A stretch of 64,000 nucleotides of DNA from Comamonas sp009360615 (GCF_035784015.1 NZ_JALKOW010000004.1); one strand, 5' to 3'; positions 28,650-37,840 are shown, counted from the first letter of the stretch. Numbers and translations: made by a program. Notes: generated from the sequence alone by a model not told the origin.

Positions 28650-30938
28650 CTAGATCTGCTGGAGCGCGTCCAGCACTTCGCTCTTGGAGAGCAGCTCGCT
28701 CATCACCACCGGCGGCTTGCCGGGCAGGTAAAGCACATAGACGGGGACGCCGCTGCGTCCCAGTGATTGCAGTGCCTGGGTGATGGCCGGATCCTGGCGC
28801 GTCCAGTCGGCGCGCAGCAGCTGCACCTTGTGCTGCTCGAAGGCGGCCAGCACCTCGGCATTGCTCAGCGTGGTGCGCTTGTTGACCTGGCAGGTCACGC
28901 ACCAGGCGGCCGTGAAGTCCACAAACACCGGCTGGCCCGAGGTCTGGGCAGACTGAACCTTGTCTGCCGACCAGGGTTGCCAGCGTTCGCCGGCCTGTGC
29001 CCTGACCTGATCCACAGGCTCGGCCTTGATCAGCGGCAGTGCGTAGCAGGCCACGCCAATGGCCAGCAGCAAGGCGATGGCACCGAGGCTCATGCGGCTC
29101 TTGCCGCGCAGGCCCAGGGCCCAGATCAGCGCGGCCAGCACCAGCAGCAGGGCCAGCAGTGCCGCGGCGGCATCCATGCCGCCCTGGTGGCCCAATACCC
29201 AGACCAGCCAGACCACAGTGGCAAACATGGGGAAGGCCATGGCGTGGCGGAAGGTCTGCATCCAGGGGCCGGGGCGGGGCAGCCAGCCCACGACGGCGGG
29301 CACGAAGCTGGCCAGCAGGTAGGGCAGGGCCATGCCCGTGCCGAGCGCTGCAAACACCGTCAGCGCCTGCGCCGCAGGCATATCGATGGCAAAGCCCAGC
29401 GAGGCCCCCATGAAGGGGGCCGTGCACGGCGAGGCAATGGCCACGGCCAGCACGCCGGAGAGAAAGGAGTCCAGAATCGGGTTGCGCGCCTGGGCGCTGG
29501 CAATGCGGCTGGGTAGCAGACTGCCGAACTCGAACAGCCCGGCCAGATTCAGTCCCAGCACGGTGAACAGCGCCGCCAGCAGCGAGACCACCACGGGCGA
29601 CTGCAGCTGGAAGCCCCAGCCCAGCTGCTGGCCGGCTGCGCGCAGGCCCAGCAGCAGTGCGCCGAGTGCCACAAAGGACAGCACCACGCCCGCCGTGTAG
29701 GCCAGTCCCCCCAGTTTCCGGGCATGGCGGCTCTGGCCATGACCTGAAAACCCCAGTACCTTGATGGCCAGCACGGGAAACACGCAGGGCATGAGGTTGA
29801 GGATCAGGCCGCCGATCAGGCCGCCCAGCAGGGCCGCCCAGAGGCTGCCTGCACTGGCCGTATTGCCCGCAGGTACGGTCTGTGAAGCGGTCTTGTTGGC
29901 TTCCAGCGCTGCGGCCAGGGCCGGAGAAACGCCTGCGAGCGCGGGAGCGCTCCAGCGGCCCTGCACGGCCAGCTCGCTGCGCCAGCCAGCGCTTTCACCC
30001 CGCTCCAGCGCAGCGGTGCGCTCGGCGGTCGGGAGGGCCAGCACCACGGCCAGCTGCGTCGCGGTGTCGCCGCGCATATCGGACAGCGGCATGTTCTCGC
30101 CCACCCAGACATCGCCGTCCCAGCGCTGTGTCCAGTCCTTGCCCGACGCTGCCGCATGCTTGAAGGTGTCGGAATTCTCGGGATAGAACTCCAGTGTCTT
30201 GCCCCTGAGGCCGGCGGGCAGTCCGGGGATACGCAGCGTCACGCGGTCGTCGGGCAGGCTGGCACCTTCGACCTTGCCTTCCACCACAATGGCCTGTCCG
30301 CCCTGGCTCAGCGCCCATGGCTGGCCGGCCTGGGCCAGCGCAAAGGCCTGGCTGTGGGGGGCAGTGCTGCCCTGCACGGGAATCTTCAGGCGGAAGTTGC
30401 CTGATTCGGGAATGCATTCCACGCGGCAGACCAGCCACTCGGCCGTCAGTGCCACCTCCACCATGCCCGACGCCGGGGCCTTGAAGTCGGGGCTGACCTT
30501 GACGGGCACGGGCAGCAGCACCGTGTCCTCATAGCCATAGTTGACCAGGGGCCCTACGCGCAGTGCATGAGGCAGCGGCCAGGCGATGGGGCCAGCCTCC
30601 AGGCCCGGGGGCAGCTGCCACTGCAGCACCGTGGGCAGGCCCGAATCGCCGGCATTTTTCCAGTAGGTATGCCATTCGGGCTGGTGGGTGATCTTCAACC
30701 CCAGCCAGAAGACCTGCCCGGCGGCGATGCCCTCGGGGGCCTGGGCCACCAGCTCGGCCTGCACGCGCGGCGTCTGCACGGTGGCGCCACCCGAAGCCGC
30801 ATTCTTGAGCAGGATCTGCGCGCCGGCACCGGTGGAGAAGGCACAGGCCCAGACGGCGAGCGCCAGCATCAGCCAGAGTGATAGACGCTGCGAGAGGCTG
30901 TGGGGTCCGGCGGTCGGGGAATGGGCTTGAGAAGACAT
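28650..30938 (-). CDS. dsbD: DsbD-type thiol:disulfide interchange protein
   Basis: A 762-residue membrane reductase that carries electrons from cytoplasmic thioredoxin to periplasmic disulfide enzymes. In order: signal peptide; a periplasmic domain of the DsbD/ScsB type (about residues 40-370, with the CRVEC pair); an eight-helix DsbD transmembrane domain with the cysteines NLMPCVFP and ASPCTAPFMG; and a C-terminal thioredoxin domain with FTAAWCVTCQVNK. The large N-terminal domain makes it closer to ScsB-like proteins than to the shorter classical DsbD (usually about 570 residues). Starts upstream of MSSQAHS were rejected because they precede the signal peptide. Confidence 0.88.
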   Translation of the reverse strand: MSSQAHSPTAGPHSLSQRLSLWLMLALAVWACAFSTGAGAQILLKNAASGGATVQTPRVQAELVAQAPEGIAAGQVFWLGLKITHQPEWHTYWKNAGDSGLPTVLQWQLPPGLEAGPIAWPLPHALRVGPLVNYGYEDTVLLPVPVKVSPDFKAPASGMVEVALTAEWLVCRVECIPESGNFRLKIPVQGSTAPHSQAFALAQAGQPWALSQGGQAIVVEGKVEGASLPDDRVTLRIPGLPAGLRGKTLEFYPENSDTFKHAAASGKDWTQRWDGDVWVGENMPLSDMRGDTATQLAVVLALPTAERTAALERGESAGWRSELAVQGRWSAPALAGVSPALAAALEANKTASQTVPAGNTASAGSLWAALLGGLIGGLILNLMPCVFPVLAIKVLGFSGHGQSRHARKLGGLAYTAGVVLSFVALGALLLGLRAAGQQLGWGFQLQSPVVVSLLAALFTVLGLNLAGLFEFGSLLPSRIASAQARNPILDSFLSGVLAVAIASPCTAPFMGASLGFAIDMPAAQALTVFAALGTGMALPYLLASFVPAVVGWLPRPGPWMQTFRHAMAFPMFATVVWLVWVLGHQGGMDAAAALLALLLVLAALIWALGLRGKSRMSLGAIALLLAIGVACYALPLIKAEPVDQVRAQAGERWQPWSADKVQSAQTSGQPVFVDFTAAWCVTCQVNKRTTLSNAEVLAAFEQHKVQLLRADWTRQDPAITQALQSLGRSGVPVYVLYLPGKPPVVMSELLSKSEVLDALQQI

Positions 30939-31137
30939 GGCGGACGGTGGGAGTCTGTGGCGGTGTTTTGGTTCCCTGCGCGGGGGCGGCCGATTGGCAA
31001 AACCAATGCTTGCATAGGCGCATGGTATTGGACAGCCGGCGCAGGCGGACTCCATCATGGCCCGGCCGACAAGGCTCAAACAGCCCGCTAGCCGGTCGCA
31101 GGAGTCCGTTACCGGGCAATCACAGGAGACAAGCATT

Positions 31138-32112
31138 ATGGTGAATACTTCACGCCGCCGCTTTCTTGCCACCTCGGCGGCCTGTGCGGCCACCGCGCTG
31201 CCCTGGCATGCGGACGCTGCGCCCGGCTATCCGGACAAGTCGGTTCGGGTCATCGTGCCGTTTCCGGCCGGAGGCACCACGGACGTGGTGGCGAGGCTGG
31301 CCCTGCAAAAGCTCGGCGAGATCACGGGCCAGTCCTTTGTGGTGGACAACAAGGGGGGCGCCAACGGTGTCATTGGCACCGAGCTGGCGGCCCGCGCCGC
31401 CCCCGACGGCTATACCCTTCTGCTGAACACCGCCGGAGCGCAGACCCTCAGCCCCGTGCTCTACAGGACCGGCTACGAGGCGCTGGCCAGCTTCGAGCCC
31501 ATCAGTCATCTGTGCGATGTGGGCTTTGTGGTGATTGCGCGCAAGGACCTGCCCGTCAACAGCATGCAGGAGCTGATCGCCATGGCGAAGCAGGGCCGGC
31601 CGCTGAGCGCCTCCTCGGGCAGCAGCATGATCTCGCTGATCACCGAGCAGTTCAAGAAGGTGGTCGAGGTGCCCGGCATCGTCAATGCCCAGTACAAGGG
31701 CACGGGCGCGCAGATGCAGGCCGTGGTGGCGGGCGAGGTGGACTTCTCGTTCGATTCCTTCACCTCGGTGGAAATGATTCGCGCCGGCAAGGTCAAGGCC
31801 CTGGCCGTGCTGCTGCCCCAGCGTGCCCCGGCCTTTGTGCAGGTACCCACGCTGCGCGAGCTGGGCGTCATGGGCATGGACTTCAGCTCCTGGTCGGGTC
31901 TTCTGGCACCCAGGGGCACACCGCAGGAGATCGTGGGCTATCTGGCCCAGCAGATGGACAGGATCATGCAGATGCCGGATGTCCTGGCCAGGCTCGCCGG
32001 CTACAACTACCTGCCGCGACGCAGCACGCCCCAGGAGTTCGGGCGGCTTATTGCCGCCGACCACGAGCGCTGGAAGCGCGTCGTCAAGGAAACGGGCATC
32101 ACCCTGGGTTAG
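31138..32112 (+). CDS. Bug-family periplasmic solute receptor with Tat-like signal
   Basis: A 324-residue receptor of the tripartite tricarboxylate transporter (Bug) family. The signal peptide begins MVNTSRRRFLATSAAC, with twin arginines of the Tat type. The mature protein opens with YPDKSVRVIVPFPAGGTTDVVAR, the Bug signature, followed by the APDGYTLLL region. CAGGAGA lies before the ATG, favouring it over upstream in-frame starts. No TctA/TctB membrane partners are adjacent, which is common for Bug proteins in this group of bacteria. The ligand, usually a carboxylate, is unknown. Its 3' end overlaps the convergent MATE gene by 14 bases. Confidence 0.9.
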   Translation: MVNTSRRRFLATSAACAATALPWHADAAPGYPDKSVRVIVPFPAGGTTDVVARLALQKLGEITGQSFVVDNKGGANGVIGTELAARAAPDGYTLLLNTAGAQTLSPVLYRTGYEALASFEPISHLCDVGFVVIARKDLPVNSMQELIAMAKQGRPLSASSGSSMISLITEQFKKVVEVPGIVNAQYKGTGAQMQAVVAGEVDFSFDSFTSVEMIRAGKVKALAVLLPQRAPAFVQVPTLRELGVMGMDFSSWSGLLAPRGTPQEIVGYLAQQMDRIMQMPDVLARLAGYNYLPRRSTPQEFGRLIAADHERWKRVVKETGITLG

Positions 32113-33757
32113 CGCCGCGCGGTGCCACCCCTGCATCCGTGGCCAGGGTGGCCACATTGCTGGGCGGCTGGCCCCCCACTTCGGCCGGGATGGCGATGCG
32201 CTCGCAGGGGTCGGCCCGGGCCATCAGCGCATCGCTGTCCATGGGGTGCCGGGTTTCCTGCTCCTCGGCAGCTGGCGTTTGCTCCCGAGTCCCTGCGGGC
32301 TGTGCCGGGGGCTGGGCGGCGACCGGCAGCATGCGCGCCTTGCGCCAGTTGCCCCAGCGGTAGTAGGCCAGCATCATCAGCATGGAGCAGACGGAGCTGA
32401 TGGGAAAGCTCCACCAGATGGCATCCACGCCCATCACGGGTTGCAGCCAGCGTGCCACGGGAACGCGTATCCCCCACATCGCAATTGCCAGAATGAGCAC
32501 CGGTGCCACCACGGCCCCCGTGGAGCGCACCACGCCGGCCAGGACAAAGGTCACCCCGAAAAAGAGGAAGGAGCCGATGGCGATGTGGTTGAGGTGGCGG
32601 GCCACCTCCAGCGAGGGGCTGCCGCCGGGCAGAAACCAGCCCAGGACATGGCGGTCCAGAAGCACGATGAGCGCGATCAGGCTGCCGGTCAGCAGAAGAT
32701 TGCCCAGCATGCCCGCATGGGCCGTGGCCCCGACGCGCCTCCAGAGCCCTGCGCCCACGTTCTGCGCGGCCATGGATGAACAGGCGGCACCTATGGCCAT
32801 GGCCGGCATCTGCACATAGGTCCACAGCTGCAGCGCGGCGCTATAGGCGGATGCCGTCTGCACGCCGTGCTCGTTGACCATGGAGATCATGGCGATCATG
32901 GCCAGAGAGATCATCACGATCTGCACGCCCATGGGCAGGCCCTTGACCACCAGAGTGCGCACAATCGTCAGATCGGGCCTGAACAGCCCCATCTGCCGGC
33001 GACCGATCCACAAGGGATGGCGGCGCAGACGCAACCAGCCCAGCAGGGCCGCAAAGCTCACGCCATTGGCCACCAGCGTGGCGACCGCCGAGCCCTGGAT
33101 ACCCATGCGTGGCACGGGGCCCCAGCCAAAGATCAGCAGAGGGTTGAGGGCCATGTCCAGCACCACGACGACGAGCAGAAACCAGAACGGCGTTCGGGTG
33201 TCTCCCGCGCCGCGCAGGGCCGCCGTCACAAAGCTGAACATGAACAGCAGCGGAATGGCCAGGAAGATGATCTTGAGATAGGCCTCGGCCAGCGGCAAAG
33301 CCGCCTCGGGCGTGCTCATCCATTGCATGAGATGGCGCGACAGCGGCCAGCCGAGCACGGCGATCAGCAGCGAAACGACGCCAAAAAACGTCGCGCTGGT
33401 GCCAAGTACGCGTTTGGCCTGCGCGATGTTTTTCGCGCCCATGCTCTGGGCGATCAGGATATTGGTCGCCATGCTGATGCCGAACACCGCGCCGATCAGG
33501 GCGAACATCACATTGTTGGCATTGGCGGTGGCGGTCAGCGCCGCCTCGCCCAGGTGACCACCGACCCAGATGGCATTCACCGAGCCGTTGAGCGACTGCA
33601 GCACATTTCCGGCGAGGATCGGCAGCGCAAAGACCAGCAAGGTGCTGGCAATCGGGCCCTGGGTCAGGTCGCGGGTCTGGGGCTTGGAGTTGGCGGTGCG
33701 CGCACTCTGGCGCGGCCCGCTTGCGGAGGCTTCAGGCATCGGCCCATTGTGGGGCAT
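32099..33757 (-). CDS. MATE-family multidrug/toxin efflux transporter
   Basis: A 552-residue transporter with twelve hydrophobic segments arranged in two similar halves, as in MATE antiporters. The first helices read ALPILAGNVLQSLNGSVNAIWVGG, and the second half begins after about residue 270. The C-terminal 90 residues are a hydrophilic, Pro/Ala/Glu-rich tail, unusually long for the family. Alternative starts include the ATG at 33739; no ribosome-binding site settles the choice. It exports cationic compounds in exchange for sodium or protons; substrates are unknown. It is divergent from the creatininase-family gene. Confidence 0.9.
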   Translation of the reverse strand: MPHNGPMPEASASGPRQSARTANSKPQTRDLTQGPIASTLLVFALPILAGNVLQSLNGSVNAIWVGGHLGEAALTATANANNVMFALIGAVFGISMATNILIAQSMGAKNIAQAKRVLGTSATFFGVVSLLIAVLGWPLSRHLMQWMSTPEAALPLAEAYLKIIFLAIPLLFMFSFVTAALRGAGDTRTPFWFLLVVVVLDMALNPLLIFGWGPVPRMGIQGSAVATLVANGVSFAALLGWLRLRRHPLWIGRRQMGLFRPDLTIVRTLVVKGLPMGVQIVMISLAMIAMISMVNEHGVQTASAYSAALQLWTYVQMPAMAIGAACSSMAAQNVGAGLWRRVGATAHAGMLGNLLLTGSLIALIVLLDRHVLGWFLPGGSPSLEVARHLNHIAIGSFLFFGVTFVLAGVVRSTGAVVAPVLILAIAMWGIRVPVARWLQPVMGVDAIWWSFPISSVCSMLMMLAYYRWGNWRKARMLPVAAQPPAQPAGTREQTPAAEEQETRHPMDSDALMARADPCERIAIPAEVGGQPPSNVATLATDAGVAPRGANPG

Positions 33758-33844
33758 GTCGGCTGGTTGCGGTTGACGGGCGGTGGCCCCGGAATCCTGG
33801 GCATATGGTGGTTTCGGGGCGCTGGCGCAGCTACGATGATGGCC

Positions 33845-34711
33845 ATGAGCAATACCCAGACCACTCCCGCAAGCGCGCTTCCCCGCTGGCCGTCACGCTT
33901 CTGGGCCCAGGCCTCGGCCCATGACTTTGCCCAGGCCCAGAACAATGGCCTGGCCGCAGACACCGTGGCCGTGCTGCCCGTGGCGGCGGTGGAGCAGCAT
34001 GGGCCGCATCTGCCGCTGTCGGTGGATGCCTGCCTGATAGAGGGCGTCATCGATGCCGCTCTGGCCCAACTGCCAGCCGAGCTGCCGGTGCTGTTTCTGC
34101 CGCCGCAGAACATCGGCTTTTCGGTCGAGCATACGAACTATGCGGGCACCTTGAGCCTGCAGCCGGCCACGCTGATTGCACTGTGGACGGAGCTGGGCGC
34201 CTGCGTGGCGCGCGCCGGCATCAGGAAGCTGCTGCTGCTCAACGGTCATGGCGGCCAGGTCAGCGTGATGGACATCGTTGCGCGCGAGCTGCGCATCCGG
34301 CATGGCCTGCTGGTCTACAGCGCCAGCTGGTTCGGGCTGGTGGACGATGCGGCCAACCAGCAGTTCTGTGCGCATGAGCACCGCTTCGGCATTCACGGCG
34401 GCGAAGTGGAGACCTCGATGCTGCTGCACCTGGCGCCCGAGACCGTGCATTTGGAGCGTGCGCAGAACTTTGCCTCCAGCTCGGAGCTGCGGGCCGGCAA
34501 ATACCACTTCATCGGCAATGGCCGCAGCGCCAAGCTGGGCTGGGCCATCGAGGACTACAACCCGGCCGGAGCCGTGGGCAACTCCGCCGCCGCGACGGCC
34601 GAGCGTGGCGCGGCCATGGTGTGTTCATCGGCGCAGGGCCTGGTGAGGTTGCTGGGCGAAATTCATGACCTTCCCCTGAGTACGGTGGGAAATCAGCCAC
34701 AGCCGCTTTGA
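33845..34711 (+). CDS. Creatininase-family amidohydrolase
   Basis: A 288-residue metal-dependent hydrolase. Family motifs are VLPVAAVEQHGPHLPLSVD near residue 44, FSVEHTNYAGTLSL, LLLNGHGGQ and GIHGGEVETSMLL, which together supply Glu, His and Asp metal ligands. The family includes creatinine, formamide and riboflavin-pathway hydrolases, so the substrate is unknown. Two further ATG codons, at 33836 and 33839, are in frame just upstream. It shares a short divergent promoter region with the MATE gene. Confidence 0.87.
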   Translation: MSNTQTTPASALPRWPSRFWAQASAHDFAQAQNNGLAADTVAVLPVAAVEQHGPHLPLSVDACLIEGVIDAALAQLPAELPVLFLPPQNIGFSVEHTNYAGTLSLQPATLIALWTELGACVARAGIRKLLLLNGHGGQVSVMDIVARELRIRHGLLVYSASWFGLVDDAANQQFCAHEHRFGIHGGEVETSMLLHLAPETVHLERAQNFASSSELRAGKYHFIGNGRSAKLGWAIEDYNPAGAVGNSAAATAERGAAMVCSSAQGLVRLLGEIHDLPLSTVGNQPQPL

Positions 34712-34715
34712 ATTC

Positions 34716-34808
34716 AGGAGCTTATTTCGCAATATCAGTATGCATTTGCGATGCATTTTGTATTGAAAATAAATGCTGTAAAGCGATATAAGCTACTTTA
34801 AAGATAGC
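34716..34808 (+). repeat. R2 palindromic repeat downstream of the creatininase gene
   Basis: A 93-base AT-rich imperfect palindrome starting 5 bases after the stop codon. Its outer arms are AGCTTATTTCGC and GCGATATAAGCT, and it ends AAGCTACTTTAAAGATAGC. The end matches the copy at 56000-56092, which ends AAGCTACTGTTTAGATAGC. Confidence 0.65.
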
Positions 34809-34874
34809 AAAAAACAGAAAGGCCCTGAAAGGCCACTGCAAAAATCTGTTTCATCGCGAGCCTCGCTCAACGCA

Positions 34875-35345
34875 AGCCGCCAAAAACTGGCGTGCTCCAT
34901 GCGCGTGACAGCGAGCAAGACCTGGGCGGCCCTCGCCGCCGCGCAGCGAGGCTGTCGTCCCCTTCCGGTGCGAAGCACCAGAGAGGGGAAGGCGCGCCAG
35001 CGCCATAGATCTGCTCGCAGACACCGTAGGGCAGCGGCGGCAGCCTCTGTCAACGCTCTGAAAAACTGGCGCGGTCCGCAAAGAGACAGCGAGCAAGCGC
35101 CGCCGCGCAGGGAGGCTGTCGTCCCCTTCCGGTGCGAAGCACCAGAGAGGGGGAAGGCGCGCCAGCGCCATGGATCTGCTCGCAGACACCGTAGGGCAGC
35201 GGCGGCAGCCTCTGTCAACGCTCTGAAAAACTGGCGCGGTCCGCAAAGAGACAGCGAGCAAGCGCCGCCGCGCAGCGAGGCTGTCGTCCCCTTCCGGTGC
35301 GAAGCACCAGAGAGGGGGAAGGCGCGCCAGCGCCACAGGGGGAGC
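34875..35345 (-). repeat. Tandem array of R1 elements, period 164-165 bp
   Basis: Two nearly identical full units begin at 34951 and 35115, and a partial third begins at 35280; the motif GCTGTCGTCCCCTTCC marks each start. A decayed half-unit (from about 34875) precedes them. Each unit holds the hairpin GGTGC-GAA-GCACC flanked by CCCCTTCC and AGGGG. The first spacing is 164 and the second 165, because of one G more or less in a G-run. The array ends directly at the stop codon of the minus-strand Bug gene. It produces long repetitive spurious frames on the minus strand. Confidence 0.85.
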
Positions 35346-36332
35346 TTACTGTTTAGCAATCTTGGCCGTGGTGATGACATCGCCCCAGCGCTTGATTTCC
35401 GACTGCAGCAGCTTGGCGGTCTGCTCGGGCGTGCTGGCCTGGGCCTGCACATTCAGTTCGCGCAGCTTTTTGGCGACCTCGGGGTTGTTGACGGCGGCGT
35501 TGATTTCCTTGTTCAGGCGCGCGATCACGGGGGCGGGCGTCTTGGAGGGGGCTGCCAGCGCATTCCAGGACGAGGCCACAAAGCCCTTGACGCCGGATTC
35601 CTGGGCTGTGGGCACATTGGGCAGCAGCGGCGAGCGCTTCTCGCCCGTCACCGCGAGCAGGTTCACGGCCTTGGAATTGATCTGGCCCATGATGGGCGTG
35701 AGAATTTCCACGGCCGCATCGATCTGCCTGCCGCGCAGCGCCGTCACCACGGCGGGCGTGCCGTTGAAGGGCACGATCTGCGCATCGATGCCGGCCGTGG
35801 TCTTGAACAGCTCGGCCGCCAGGTGCTGGGTGCTGCCCACGTTGATGCTGCCCAGATTCAGCTTGCCGGGATGGGCCTTGGCATAGCTCACGAGCTCGCC
35901 CAGGTTCTTGAAGGGCGATCTGGCATCGGTGATGACGCCGATGTCAAAGTAGCCCAGCGTGGAGATGGGCGTCAGGTCCTTGACCATGTCGAAGGGCAGA
36001 TCGTTGAACAGATTCACCGTGACGGCGCTGCCGTTGGACATGAGAAACAGCGTATGGCCGTCGGGCGCCGCCTTGGCCACGGTGTCAGCCGCCACGATAC
36101 CGCCCGCGCTGGGCTTGTTGTCGATGACCACGGGCTGGCCGAGCTGGGTGGACAACTGCTGGGCCACCACCCGGGCCGTCACATCGGCCACGCCGCCGGC
36201 CCCGAAGGGCACGACGATGCGGATGGGGCGGTTGGACAGGCCTTCGGCCTGGGCGGTGGCGGCAAATCCGCTCAGCAGGACAGCCCCCGCTGCGGCGCTG
36301 ATCAGGGATTGGGTAAAACTGCGGCGTTTCAT
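35346..36332 (-). CDS. Bug-family periplasmic solute receptor
   Basis: A 328-residue receptor with a Sec signal peptide (MKRRSFTQSLISAAAGAVLL, cleaved after AQA). The Bug signature RPIRIVVPFGAGGVADVTAR and the AAPDGHTLFL region follow. As for the other Bug receptor in this window, no TctA/TctB genes are adjacent, so it probably uses a permease encoded elsewhere or acts as an orphan sensor. The ligand is unknown. The two receptors are clearly different in sequence. The start was chosen for its signal peptide. Confidence 0.92.
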   Translation of the reverse strand: MKRRSFTQSLISAAAGAVLLSGFAATAQAEGLSNRPIRIVVPFGAGGVADVTARVVAQQLSTQLGQPVVIDNKPSAGGIVAADTVAKAAPDGHTLFLMSNGSAVTVNLFNDLPFDMVKDLTPISTLGYFDIGVITDARSPFKNLGELVSYAKAHPGKLNLGSINVGSTQHLAAELFKTTAGIDAQIVPFNGTPAVVTALRGRQIDAAVEILTPIMGQINSKAVNLLAVTGEKRSPLLPNVPTAQESGVKGFVASSWNALAAPSKTPAPVIARLNKEINAAVNNPEVAKKLRELNVQAQASTPEQTAKLLQSEIKRWGDVITTAKIAKQ

Positions 36333-36433
36333 GCTTGTCCTTCTGTCTGAAACTTTTATCCCGAGAGTGTGCCGCCGAAAGATGCCCGGAGGCAGCCGCA
36401 AAGCGTTCTGTCTGCTATGCCGCACAGGTATGG

Positions 36434-36883
36434 CTAGTTACCGCTTGCTTGCAGGGTATCCAGTCCCCAGTGATGCATGGCCTCGCGCACGATCAGCAGG
36501 GCGGCTGCTTGCTCGGGGAGCTGCGGCAGCTGCGGATCGGCGTGGCCAGGCTGCTGGGCCTGGCGCGCCAGCAGCTCGAACAGGTTCTCGATGGCCTCGC
36601 GTGACGCCTGGGTGGCTTGCGGGTCGGCCGTGGCGCCATGGATCAGTTGCCGCAGCAGCGGGTCTGTCGTTTGCAGCAGGCTGGCGCCTGCAGGCAGCCA
36701 GCGCCCGGCCGGCATGACGGCATCCTCCACATCGGCAATCGCGTTTTCCAGCATCAGCGCATTGGGCATGCGCTGGGCAAAGGCCTTGGCCAGGGTGGCG
36801 GTGCCGATGGGCAGCCGGTGCTGCTGTGCGCCTATTTCAAGTGTCAGCGCCGTATCGCCAAGACTGAGAAAGATGGAGTCCAT
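36434..36883 (-). CDS. Hypothetical protein, 149 residues
   Basis: I do not recognise a family. The N terminus reads like a beta-hairpin (FLSLGDTALTLEIGAQQHRLPIG), followed by mainly helical, Gln/Ala/Leu-rich sequence. No signal peptide or membrane segment is visible. It shares the strand with the downstream Bug receptor (about 100 bases away) and the upstream histidine phosphatase (48 bases away), and could be co-transcribed with either. Coding status is supported by composition and lack of a competing frame. Confidence 0.65.
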   Translation of the reverse strand: MDSIFLSLGDTALTLEIGAQQHRLPIGTATLAKAFAQRMPNALMLENAIADVEDAVMPAGRWLPAGASLLQTTDPLLRQLIHGATADPQATQASREAIENLFELLARQAQQPGHADPQLPQLPEQAAALLIVREAMHHWGLDTLQASGN

Positions 36884-36931
36884 TGCGGCTTTGTAGCACT
36901 TTGCGTTGGCTGGCTCCTGGCATGAGGGGGA

Positions 36932-37609
36932 TCAGGCGCTGGTGATCCAGCTTCTGTATTCGGCGCTATCGAGATGGTTGAGCGTGTTGAAGCTTTGCAG
37001 CATCAGGCGCTTGGGACTGATGCTGAACTCGGTCACGGCAATGTTGCGCAGCCGCATATTGAGGGCGATGGTCACTTCGGGCGCGGTGCCAAGCACCTGG
37101 CCCACGGCGGCGGAGATGGGGCCGCCGCTGCTGACCAGCAGCACGTTCTGGCCGCTGTGCTGGTGGCGTATTTCCTCGAGCACCTGGTGCACGCCGTCCG
37201 AAAAACCGTTCCAGTCGGGCATGCCCTCAGGGCTGATGGTGCCTCCCATCCATTGACCCAGCGCGTCGCACAGCAGGCGGAAATGATGGCGGTACAGTTC
37301 CGGCGTATCGGGCCTGGGCAGAGGGCCCGGATGGATGGCGCGCAGCAGGGCTTCGCTGTCGTACTCGTTGAGTCCGGGCCGGCTTTGTGCCTCGGGGCTG
37401 GAAGCGCTGCCCAGGCCCTGGACGATGCCGGCCAGCGTCTGCTGGTGCCGTTTGAGCGTGCCGGCATAGACCGCGTCGAACGTCAGGCCTCGCTCACGCC
37501 AGTATTCACCCAGGCGCACGGCCTGTTCCTGGCCGCGCGGGCTGAGCTGGTCGTAATCTTCCGCGCCAAACGAGGCCTGGCCATGGCGCACAAGGTAGAG
37601 GGTTCCCAT
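36932..37609 (-). CDS. Histidine phosphatase family protein (phosphoglycerate mutase-like)
   Basis: A 225-residue branch-1 histidine phosphatase. The catalytic RHG motif lies at residues 8-10 (LYLVRHGQASFG), with the second Arg in YAGTLKRHQQT and the C-terminal His replaced or shifted near LLVSSGGPISA, where most family members have a Gly-His pair. The missing canonical second His makes true mutase activity less likely. The natural substrate is unknown. Divergent from the iron ABC transporter. Confidence 0.85.
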   Translation of the reverse strand: MGTLYLVRHGQASFGAEDYDQLSPRGQEQAVRLGEYWRERGLTFDAVYAGTLKRHQQTLAGIVQGLGSASSPEAQSRPGLNEYDSEALLRAIHPGPLPRPDTPELYRHHFRLLCDALGQWMGGTISPEGMPDWNGFSDGVHQVLEEIRHQHSGQNVLLVSSGGPISAAVGQVLGTAPEVTIALNMRLRNIAVTEFSISPKRLMLQSFNTLNHLDSAEYRSWITSA

Positions 37610-37752
37610 GGCGCGGATGTTGGGCCTTGCCCGCTTGTGGCGCTGTCATGCCTGCGACCTGCTGGCGCTTCGGTGACAGCGCCGGGGGGCCTATTTCCGC
37701 CACCGCGGTCCGGATTGAAGCCCGGCCAGGGCAAGCCTCTCGGTTAAGATAG

Positions 37753-37769
37753 TTGAGAGCTATTCTCAA
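37753..37769. promoter_or_regulatory. Fur-box-like operator before the iron importer
   Basis: A 17-base inverted repeat, TTGAGAGCTATTCTCAA, contains the TGAGA-N5-TCTCA pattern seen in many Fur operators. It lies 125 bases upstream of the ferric-iron binding protein gene. Iron repression is inferred from the site and the operon content. Confidence 0.55.
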
Positions 37770-37811
37770 AAACATCAGAAAACGCTCCGCTTTCCAGACG
37801 GGTTGACGGCT

Positions 37812-37840
37812 CTCCTGCACATGGCTGGCAGGAGGCTTTT
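37812..37840 (+). terminator. Leader hairpin with T-run before the iron importer
   Basis: A 7-bp stem (CTCCTGC with GCAGGAG, 9-base loop) followed by GCTTTTC lies in the untranslated leader, between the Fur-box-like site and the first gene. It looks like a weak terminator or attenuator. No upstream plus-strand gene needs it. Confidence 0.45.

Noticed and set aside
32867..33835. Long upstream extension in frame with the creatininase gene
   Set aside because: It runs antisense to the MATE gene and is His/Gln/Gly-rich; family homology begins at MSNTQ or just after.
34875..35345. Possible CRISPR array
   Set aside because: The period of about 165 bp, with the whole unit repeated rather than short repeats with unique spacers, is not CRISPR-like, and no cas gene is near.
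34793..35452. Repetitive 219-codon ORF on the minus strand
   Set aside because: It translates the R1 tandem array. The periodicity comes from the DNA repeat, and the 164/165 spacing shows no selection for a reading frame.
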